DNA of 64,000 bases from Selenomonadaceae bacterium (GTDB taxonomy: Bacteria; Bacillota; Negativicutes; Selenomonadales; Selenomonadaceae), in the NCBI GenBank assembly GCA_017484005.1, contig JAFUTY010000019.1, positions 51,656 to 115,655 on the forward strand, read 5' to 3'. Positions within the stretch are counted from its first letter, which is position 1; the number at the start of each line of letters is the position of its first letter. The notes beneath the pieces are model-generated. The model was not told the origin of the DNA and ran no database searches. It was given only the letters and a program-made list of their open reading frames with translations. The position numbers and the translations under genes are program-made. Positions 55,701 to 62,068 of the stretch are shown piece by piece.

Positions 55701-57388
55701 AGGGATATTTCTTGATAACTGGCAATTCAAACAATCCTCTCGATCCAATGGGCACGCTCGATTTGAAATTGACAGCTCGAAATTTACAGCTCGGAATGTT
55801 TGCTCGAGCGGCTAAAGTTGAAACTGAAGTCGTTGGAACTGCAGATCTTGACGCGACAGTTTCAGGAACGATTTCGAATCCCGCGGCGACAGCTGAAGTT
55901 CATGCGTACAACGGCGGAATCAGAGGCTCGGCGTTCGATAACATCGACGGGAATTTTGAGCTCAAAGATGGCTCGATTCTTGTCAACAATCTCACTGCGA
56001 AAGAAACGATCGATAAAGATAAAGCCGATGCAAAAACTTACAGCGCGAGCATCAATGGAATTTTGCCGCTTGTCGCTTTGACTGCAAAATCGAAAGACGA
56101 TCTCAAAAAAGATGAACAGATTTATCTGATTTTCTCAGTTGACGAAGCAGATCTTTCGATGCTCCCAGTTTTATCGAAACAAGTTTCATGGGCAACTGGC
56201 GAAATGGCTGGCAAACTTGTTATCACTGGAACACTGGACAATCCAGATATCAATGGGCAGATTCTAGTCACGGAAGGAGTTACAAAATTCAAGCTCCTCG
56301 ATAAACCGATTGAGCATATGAATATCGCTGTAGTTTTTGAAGATTCGAAGATGAGAATTCAAGATTTCACTGGAAACATGGGAACTGGAAGTTATTCATT
56401 GACGGGCGGAATGGATCTCGTTGGGCTTGAACTCAAAAATTACAATTTCAATTTCACAGCGAACGCGTTAGATATTCAGGCACCATTCTATAAAGGACCA
56501 TTTTCCATGAATCTGACGCTCGAAGAAAAATCGATCTTCCATGGACGTCGAATCCTCCCTAAAATTTCCGGAGAGATCAATCTCGATACTTGCACAATTT
56601 CAGTTCCGTCGATTCCAACAGATGATTCGCCGCTGCCGGATATATTGCTAGACGTTCAACTCAACATCGGCAAAAAAGTTCATCTATACAGCGCGTATCT
56701 CTACGATATGTATCTAAACGGCTCGGTGCATTTCGAAGGCGCAACGAATTTCCCAAAATCGAGCGGAACTGTCACTGTCAAAAATGGCGGCACGATCAGT
56801 TATTTAAAGACGAATTTCAAAATCAAAGAGGGCGAAGCGAATTTCGGTCAAGTCGGAACATTTTTCCCGCGTCTGAATTTCTTTGCTGAGACAAGACTCG
56901 ATCAAGCGCGAGTTTTCATCTATGTTCAAGGAACTCTCGACGATATGAAATTTAAACTCGGCTCGAGTCCAGAGATGAATGAAACTGAAATCATGCAGCT
57001 CTTAACATTCCGCAACGCTTATCAAAATGGCGAGAGTGTCACTGCCGCGGATCTAATCACGATCGGTTTGCAGATGTCACTGTTATCGGAAGTCGAATCA
57101 TTCATGCGCCAGAATTTGTATCTCGACCAATTTTCAGTGTCGCGAGGATCTGGTTCAGCGTTTGAAAATCATGCGGCAGAGACTAGCGATAACAATGCTG
57201 ATGAATATAATGTTCAGATTGGAAAATATATTTCCGATAAAGTTTTGTTGAAATACACGCAAGGAATCGGCGGCGACCACATTCATCGATACGGCGTCCA
57301 ATATGAATTCACGGATAATTTTGCAGTCTCGGTTGAACGCGAGAGCGGCGATTATTATTTTGGAATTGAGGCGCGAATCAAATTCTGA
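52727..57388 (+). CDS. tamB: TamB/YicH-like intermembrane bridge protein (DUF490)
   Basis: 1553 residues, ATG after GGGAGAGG. N-terminal anchor MIGGFLIAILSFFVITFGI, then an AsmA-like start (QQELLDKAIQYANQEISAQI, TRVDIGQIQVD) and over 1000 residues of repetitive beta-strand (NPTLDGDVFIPNIEYQGVSA type repeats, xxGxIxNPxxxG) forming the lipid groove. The C-terminal TamB domain (about 1200-1553) includes NGGTISYLKTNFKIKEGEAN and EIMQLLTFRNAYQNGE and ends in Phe. Role: anterograde phospholipid transport or support of OM protein insertion, with BamA in place of TamA. No tamA is present nearby, as usual in Negativicutes. Confidence 0.95.
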   Translation: MMKATKMIGGFLIAILSFFVITFGIIYFYAKSHQQELLDKAIQYANQEISAQIKTRVDIGQIQVDQDRNLHAQNIELFDKNNQSMISVGEANVELSLLNSIGTVIDAIRGKIDPLSTIENVTIKNVEINFIQRDDGTWNFNDIQSTSEEPSSFQAEVKVENAHAKLGLIQETESESENVRGSTYKELEVDNISAEISCKDLPNNLLKLKQIQAEVLGANVDAEGIVDLANSRQVASIDLKNIDAEKFLYLIPDGTLPDNLIIDSAHVERSRIDVVNRDGDIRFTGDAKYRDGSIQVNNLIAENVRGIANFSNESLRLSTDLSARLENLPAEENQDAHVYGSIRLDTDEPYFDLNAKSDSLNPQKILDNIPVEVNAEVKAHLLGTISNPTLDGDVFIPNIEYQGVSARNLSSHVRYENSAVYLSEIEAETFGGSISGEGTLRASDLAYDIHILADGIDLTRIQNDLNVAALDEVSGKITADLGIHGVGDDTSTLEIYGSAKTRGAQYKFLPINSVDVSFHTQNKDVMVDYLSAEFPNRSSIGIEGNIKNGEELDFNFYGGHVDLSLIEPVLKQVITSGEIEPTISGLSDFRGTLKGAIENPDVTLDFSAVTLKNRDGRIEVQGELFKQQYDSVKMKLGGNLEELQIEDFTLEKGGKDVWLAKGSVGLTGEQNLDVRIDTVGSRAEEIASLFENNPTFQDQILTGNVDNVITVTGNLTDPNVVGYIHFWRGAYNGMIVSGLDGDYFVEGNLIRLQDFHIQTPMIDMVVNGTIDRQTLALDFQANALDINARRFQSKFPEGYLVEGHGKFQGIIQGTLDSPIFDGRIIAEHSNFNGVDLDEMRGHIHYENNNLNLQEFIFKQGIGEYHVSANLENFERINGDIKVTDVGVKELAALANQKNELLDGVLNAKIKIANTIENPTVIVNGEIPRGSFAEYEIHDLILDASLQDRLFNINKCQGYQGSAVEAEKADEKLLERVLREGKIPTIETKFEGQGYFLITGNSNNPLDPMGTLDLKLTARNLQLGMFARAAKVETEVVGTADLDATVSGTISNPAATAEVHAYNGGIRGSAFDNIDGNFELKDGSILVNNLTAKETIDKDKADAKTYSASINGILPLVALTAKSKDDLKKDEQIYLIFSVDEADLSMLPVLSKQVSWATGEMAGKLVITGTLDNPDINGQILVTEGVTKFKLLDKPIEHMNIAVVFEDSKMRIQDFTGNMGTGSYSLTGGMDLVGLELKNYNFNFTANALDIQAPFYKGPFSMNLTLEEKSIFHGRRILPKISGEINLDTCTISVPSIPTDDSPLPDILLDVQLNIGKKVHLYSAYLYDMYLNGSVHFEGATNFPKSSGTVTVKNGGTISYLKTNFKIKEGEANFGQVGTFFPRLNFFAETRLDQARVFIYVQGTLDDMKFKLGSSPEMNETEIMQLLTFRNAYQNGESVTAADLITIGLQMSLLSEVESFMRQNLYLDQFSVSRGSGSAFENHAAETSDNNADEYNVQIGKYISDKVLLKYTQGIGGDHIHRYGVQYEFTDNFAVSVERESGDYYFGIEARIKF

Positions 57389-57402
57389 AAGGGGGATTTG
57401 CC

Positions 57403-58002
57403 ATGTTTGAAGATTATTTGCGTGAATTGGATAAAGTAAAAATTCTTGAGCCGGACGAAGAATCTGAGCTTTGGCGCAGGTTCAAAAATGAAAATGATCG
57501 ATCTGCGCGTCTGAAAATCATTGAGTCTTATCAGCCGCTCGTCTTCAAAATCGCACTTCCCTATCGAGATTTGCAATCGATTATGGATGTGATTCAAGAA
57601 GGCACAGTTGGATTAATCGAATCGGTTGAAAAATTCGAGCCGGAGCGAGGAGTTGCATTTTCACTTTTTGCGATTCATCGAATTCGCGGACGAATGATCG
57701 ATTATCTGAAACGTGAAAAAGAGATCCCAACAAATGAAGAAATCTTTCTCGATTTGGCAGATTCATCGCCAACTGCGCAGGATCTAGTCGAAAGTTCTGA
57801 ACTTGCAGCTCAACTTCACACGGCGATCAACCGACTTCCGCGGAATGAAAAAAATGTCATTCAAGAAATGTATCTCAACGATGAAAATGCATCAGAACTC
57901 GCGTCAGATATGAAACTCAGTATCTCGCACATCTATCGGCTGCAGAAAAAGGGAATGCAGCGAATTCGCGGAATGCTTTCTCGATTCATCTCTAGCTGGT
58001 AG
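57403..58002 (+). CDS. Alternative sigma-70 family factor inside the envelope operon
   Basis: 199 residues, ATG seven bases after GGGGG. Region 2 is well conserved (LVFKIALPYRDLQSIMDVIQ, VGLIESVEKFEPERGVAFSL, AIHRIRGRMIDYLKREK), and region 4 has NRLPRNEKNVIQEMYLND and a helix-turn-helix (ASELASDMKLSISHIYRLQK). Region 3 is short and region 1 is absent, so it belongs to the FliA/SigB-like group 3. It lies 14 bases after tamB and before the 205-residue membrane protein and bamA. It may tie expression of these genes to envelope state; its target promoter is unknown. Confidence 0.9.
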   Translation: MFEDYLRELDKVKILEPDEESELWRRFKNENDRSARLKIIESYQPLVFKIALPYRDLQSIMDVIQEGTVGLIESVEKFEPERGVAFSLFAIHRIRGRMIDYLKREKEIPTNEEIFLDLADSSPTAQDLVESSELAAQLHTAINRLPRNEKNVIQEMYLNDENASELASDMKLSISHIYRLQKKGMQRIRGMLSRFISSW

Positions 58003-58037
58003 ATTCAGATCAAATCCAAACGAAGGAGGGTCGCTCA

Positions 58038-58655
58038 ATGGATCAAAAAGACGAGCAGCGAGTCGAGCGTCGAAAGCATATTCAATCGGCGATTGACTGG
58101 CTCGCGCGGGCAGAAAATTCAATCGCAGAATCCAAAGATATCAAGGGCGATCTGAATCTAATGTTAGCAAAGGCAGAATTGCAGCATGAGGAGGAATCTC
58201 GAAGCTCGCCATCGACTGCAAATTTCACATTCAAATTTTTCTCGAAAGCTGGAACATTTCTCGTGGCTGGAGCAATTGCAGCATTGATTGTATATTTTCC
58301 AAAATCGGATCAAGTGTCAGATCAAAATCTCACGACGCGATCTGAAAATTCCGTCGCAATCGATGCCGCGGAAGATCTAGCTCCAGCTCCACCGATGAAA
58401 AAGGAAAAGATCATTGTTCATCCAGTTCAATCGCAGCCGAAAGATACAAAGGCTGATGAAATTCAAGCTCAGAAAATCAAAGTTGAGAAAATCGATCTCG
58501 GAACGATAATTGAAGAAACTCCGAAACAGATTGAATATCACGAGGAAAAATCGGAACAGCAGATCTATTCGCCGGATTCAGATGTTGAGATCGATTCGAG
58601 CGTTCAAGTGCGAGAATTGGTAACATCGGCAGGAATGATCTTGAGATCAAAATGA
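58038..58655 (+). CDS. Single-pass membrane protein of unknown function between sigma factor and bamA
   Basis: 205 residues, ATG after GGAGGG. About 70 hydrophilic N-terminal residues (ERRKHIQSAIDWLARAENSI) likely face the cytoplasm. One transmembrane helix follows (GTFLVAGAIAALIVYF, about residues 73-90), then about 115 Glu/Lys/Gln-rich periplasmic residues. No zinc anti-sigma motif (HxxxCxxC) is visible. Topology and position after a sigma gene resemble a membrane anti-sigma factor, but this is inference only. An envelope scaffolding role next to BamA is equally possible. Confidence 0.75.
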   Translation: MDQKDEQRVERRKHIQSAIDWLARAENSIAESKDIKGDLNLMLAKAELQHEEESRSSPSTANFTFKFFSKAGTFLVAGAIAALIVYFPKSDQVSDQNLTTRSENSVAIDAAEDLAPAPPMKKEKIIVHPVQSQPKDTKADEIQAQKIKVEKIDLGTIIEETPKQIEYHEEKSEQQIYSPDSDVEIDSSVQVRELVTSAGMILRSK

Positions 58656-58710
58656 TCTGCAGTTAAAATCCTTCGAGTTTCCAAATTGAAATAGAAGGAG
58701 TTTTGCGAAA

Positions 58711-60687
58711 TTGAAAAGACGAATCAAACTGCCTCAAACATTTTCAGAAAAAATTAGAGAAAAAATCGTTGGAGTTTCAGAAAATGCTGTGACTCTCGCG
58801 CTCGCTATTGGAGTTGGAATCATTCCATGTTCAGCCGTCGCGATGCATTACATGACTTCAAATCAGGAGCAAAGAGTATCTCCAACATCGACGGAAGATA
58901 TTCCGCAGAATGAAAGAATCCCCGGCGAGGATCTCCAGCGTCAAAAACAGTCGAGTAATTTTGATCCGAACAAGTCGCTCGATGTTGATAACAATCTCAA
59001 TCAAAACAATTCAGCACCAACTCTCGAGCAGCTTTTGCGACAGTATGAAGGATTGACAATCGTCGATATTCTGCTCGAAGGAGTCACGGAAAATATTCAG
59101 CCGACAGCGATGGCAGCAATCACTCAATACATCGGCGATCCATTCAGCGCGGATTTGTCATTGAAAGAGCAGGCGGCATTGTTAAACACTGGACTTTTTT
59201 ATGACATCTATCCAACCGTTCAAAAAATTCCAGAGGGAATCGTTTTGACTTATCATTTACTGCAGAATCCAGTCCTCCGCGGGATCGAATTCAGCGGCAA
59301 TGATGTTGAAAAAACTGACGAGCTCAAAAAAATCATGACGGTTAAAACTGGCGAGACTCTCAATAGCACGCTGCTGCATGAGAATGTCAACGCGATTCAG
59401 GAAAAATATCACAGCGATGGATATATTTTTGCGAAAATCACTGATATGAATGTTGATCGCGATGGAATTTTGACGATCAAAGTTAATGAAGGAAAGCTCG
59501 AAGGATATTCAATCAAAGGAAATAAAAAGACTAAGGAAAAAGTCATTCTTCGCGAAATGCGTCAAAAACCTGGATCTCCATTCGATGCAAATTTAGCACG
59601 TCGATCGATGCAAAGACTTTATAATCTCGGCGCGTTTGAGGATGTAAATATCAAGATGATTCCAGGCGTCGAGCCGAATGCAGTTGTCATGGAAGTCACA
59701 GTCAAAGAGAAACGCACTGGAACTTTCGGCGTCGGTGCTGGATACAGCTCGCGCGATGGTGTCGTTGGAATGGTTAGCGTTTCAGATACAAACTTCCTCG
59801 GACGCGGCGATGCGATTTCATTGACTTACGAGATGAGCGGCGACGATGAAGATGCGCATGGATATGTTTTTGCATATAGAAAGCCATGGCTCGATGACAA
59901 AGAGACTTCCGGAACGATTCGAATCTACAATCGAACCTATGAATATTCCGATTATGATACTCACGGCGATTTGAAAGAGGAATACATGCGCAAATATAAA
60001 GGCGGCGAATTGACTCTGTCGCGTCCGATTTCTGAATACTCTCGGAATGCGATAACAATTCGAAACCGCGATGATAAATATGTGCGCCATGTAAGCAGTG
60101 GAAATGCGGGAGATCGCTCGGGAGATTCTGGATATCAATGGCGGAAGGATAATTTTGGAACGACAAGATCAATAACGCTCGAGCATATTACTGACACGCG
60201 CGATAACATCTACAGCCCAACAACTGGCGGACGAGTTGCACTGTCAGCGGAATTTGCAGGATGGCTCGGCGGAGATTTCACATTCCAAAAATATGGAATC
60301 GATCATCAGCAATTTTTCAAGGCGGGACATGCTCAAGTCTGGGCATTCCGAGGCAAGGCTGGAGTTGCAACTGGAGACGTCTCGGAATTCAACCAATATC
60401 GAGTTGGCGGACAAGATTCATTGAGAGGCTATCGCGACGATCAATTCCGCGGCGATAAAATGCTCCTCGGCACGATTGAATATCGATTCCCTCTCGCGCA
60501 AAAAGTTCAAGGAATTTTGTTCACTGACGGCGGCGCAGTTTGGAGTTCAGGATGGACGCCGGAGAATTTCCATGGCAGCGTTGGAACTGGTGTCGCATTA
60601 ACAACTCCACTCGGTGCGTTGAGACTTGACTATGGTTATGGAAGTCAAGGCGGGCGAGTTCATTTCAGTGTCGGTGGTTCATTCTGA
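58711..60687 (+). CDS. bamA: Outer membrane protein assembly factor BamA (short form)
   Basis: 658 residues, TTG start with GAAGGAG ten bases upstream. An unusual N-terminus (cytoplasmic-type charged start, hydrophobic VTLALAIGVGIIPCSAVA, then ~60 Gln/Asn-rich residues) precedes POTRA-like domains: GLTIVDILLEGVTENIQPTA, VLRGIEFSGNDVEKTDEL and GYSIKGNKKTKEKVILREMR. That is about three domains instead of the five of E. coli. The Omp85 barrel starts near 345 (FGVGAGYSSRDGVVGMVSVS). The loop-6 signature is GGQDSLRGYRDDQFRGDKML, and the chain ends HFSVGGSF. Catalyses insertion of barrel proteins. TGATG overlap with the next gene. Confidence 0.95.
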   Translation: MKRRIKLPQTFSEKIREKIVGVSENAVTLALAIGVGIIPCSAVAMHYMTSNQEQRVSPTSTEDIPQNERIPGEDLQRQKQSSNFDPNKSLDVDNNLNQNNSAPTLEQLLRQYEGLTIVDILLEGVTENIQPTAMAAITQYIGDPFSADLSLKEQAALLNTGLFYDIYPTVQKIPEGIVLTYHLLQNPVLRGIEFSGNDVEKTDELKKIMTVKTGETLNSTLLHENVNAIQEKYHSDGYIFAKITDMNVDRDGILTIKVNEGKLEGYSIKGNKKTKEKVILREMRQKPGSPFDANLARRSMQRLYNLGAFEDVNIKMIPGVEPNAVVMEVTVKEKRTGTFGVGAGYSSRDGVVGMVSVSDTNFLGRGDAISLTYEMSGDDEDAHGYVFAYRKPWLDDKETSGTIRIYNRTYEYSDYDTHGDLKEEYMRKYKGGELTLSRPISEYSRNAITIRNRDDKYVRHVSSGNAGDRSGDSGYQWRKDNFGTTRSITLEHITDTRDNIYSPTTGGRVALSAEFAGWLGGDFTFQKYGIDHQQFFKAGHAQVWAFRGKAGVATGDVSEFNQYRVGGQDSLRGYRDDQFRGDKMLLGTIEYRFPLAQKVQGILFTDGGAVWSSGWTPENFHGSVGTGVALTTPLGALRLDYGYGSQGGRVHFSVGGSF

Positions 60688-61985
60688 TGAAAAATTTTTT
60701 GAAAGGAAATTTTCTGTGTGCGATCTCGATTCTGGTCGCACTTATTTTTTTCCCGATTCAAAACGTTTCAGCTGAGCGAATCAATCAAGTTCATGCAATG
60801 ATCCATTCCGAAAATATTCCACCGATTGTGCGCGATCGAATGGAATTCAGTGTCAAAACAATCGGCGAGCAACTTTTCGAAGGCATGGAATTGCCAATCA
60901 CTCGCGAATGGAAATCGATGCAGGAAAAAACAATCGCAACAGTTTTCGATAAAGTGTTGAGTGGATACAGCGTCGATAATGTTCAAATCGATTTCGATAC
61001 AATGACAGTGATTCATGTGCATTTGATTCCGTGGGAAAATCGAATCAATCGTGTCGAATTCAAATTACAGCTCGAAAATTTAGATCCAAAAATCGCGACG
61101 CTCGTCAAAAAGGATCTCGATGGAGTCGATGAACTTTTCTACGATTCGCTGAATGATCTTCCAATTGCCGCGACAGATTGGATTTCCGGAGCGATCAAGC
61201 GTCAACTCGAATCATTTGAACAGGTGAGAATTCCAGAGTATCGGCTTGAATTTGATATCGAGCCAGGTGATATAACTCGAGTCGAGCTGTATGCAATTCC
61301 TCGAGCACCAATAGTCCGGACAGTCGATTTGGAAACTGAATCGAGATCGCTGCCAGTTTTTATTCGCGACGAGCAAAATCGATTTTTGAAAACTGGAATG
61401 GAAAGTTTAATCGCTGTGCCGGTGAATTTTGTGATTCGACATCGTAAGGATCTCGAAACTCAATTTGAAAATTATGCGCGTTCCGAAAAAAAATTCCGCT
61501 CGTTCAGATTGAAAACCGAAGTCTCAATCCGGCGGGCGGAAGGTGAAAAGATTATCGCGAAGGCAAAGACAGAATCGAATCGATTTGATATCGATCTCGA
61601 GGCATGGGCAGATTTTGGTCGCACGAATTATTCCAAAGATGATTTAACATTGCGATTTGATCTCGGAAGAAAGTTGTCGAGTGCTGATAAGATTTTCATA
61701 ATGACAGATCTTCGTCCGGTCAATATGAGATGGAAATTCTCGGCAGGATATGGAAGAGATTTGCGGAATGATTTTCATACATCGATTAGATACAATTTCA
61801 GCGATGAACAATTCATAGCTGGAGCATCATTCGATTTTTTGAAATCTTGGCGATTTAGGTATGAATATCGATTTGAGGATTCAACTGGCGAGGCTGGAAT
61901 TCTTTACAAATTCAAAGATCGCGTCGGGCTTGAATATGTAATTGAATCAGATGAAAACTGGATTCGTCTGATGGGATTTTTTTGA
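60687..61985 (+). CDS. Outer-membrane associated protein of unknown function after bamA
   Basis: 432 residues, start overlapping the bamA stop by one base. Signal peptide KGNFLCAISILVALIFFPIQ, cleavage after VSA. The first ~280 residues are mixed alpha/beta and contain POTRA-like stretches (NVQIDFDTMTVIHVHLIPWE). The last ~110 residues alternate aromatic and charged strands (KIFIMTDLRPVNMRWKFSAG, FHTSIRYNFSDEQFIAGASF, WRFRYEYRFEDSTGEAGILY) and end in FF, consistent with a small outer-membrane barrel. I do not recognise a named family. Its coupling to bamA suggests an envelope assembly role. Confidence 0.78.
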   Translation: MKNFLKGNFLCAISILVALIFFPIQNVSAERINQVHAMIHSENIPPIVRDRMEFSVKTIGEQLFEGMELPITREWKSMQEKTIATVFDKVLSGYSVDNVQIDFDTMTVIHVHLIPWENRINRVEFKLQLENLDPKIATLVKKDLDGVDELFYDSLNDLPIAATDWISGAIKRQLESFEQVRIPEYRLEFDIEPGDITRVELYAIPRAPIVRTVDLETESRSLPVFIRDEQNRFLKTGMESLIAVPVNFVIRHRKDLETQFENYARSEKKFRSFRLKTEVSIRRAEGEKIIAKAKTESNRFDIDLEAWADFGRTNYSKDDLTLRFDLGRKLSSADKIFIMTDLRPVNMRWKFSAGYGRDLRNDFHTSIRYNFSDEQFIAGASFDFLKSWRFRYEYRFEDSTGEAGILYKFKDRVGLEYVIESDENWIRLMGFF

Positions 61986-62012
61986 TCGAGTCAAACGGCT
62001 CGATCTTTTTTT
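61984..62012 (+). terminator. Intrinsic terminator of the envelope operon
   Basis: Perfect seven-base stem (61984-61990 with 61999-62005) and seven T (62006-62012); overlaps the stop codon. Confidence 0.85.
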
Positions 62013-62034
62013 ATTTCCGAGACGCGACTATAAT
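62006..62034 (+). promoter_or_regulatory. Candidate promoter for the repeat-protein gene
   Basis: Perfect TATAAT at 62029-62034. Position 17 bases upstream is the T-tract of the terminator, so the -35 is poor. An RBS (AGGAG) and TTG start follow 25-35 bases later. Confidence 0.45.
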
Positions 62035-62068
62035 TCGACTAATCGAGTTTGCGTCAGGAGTGATAGAT

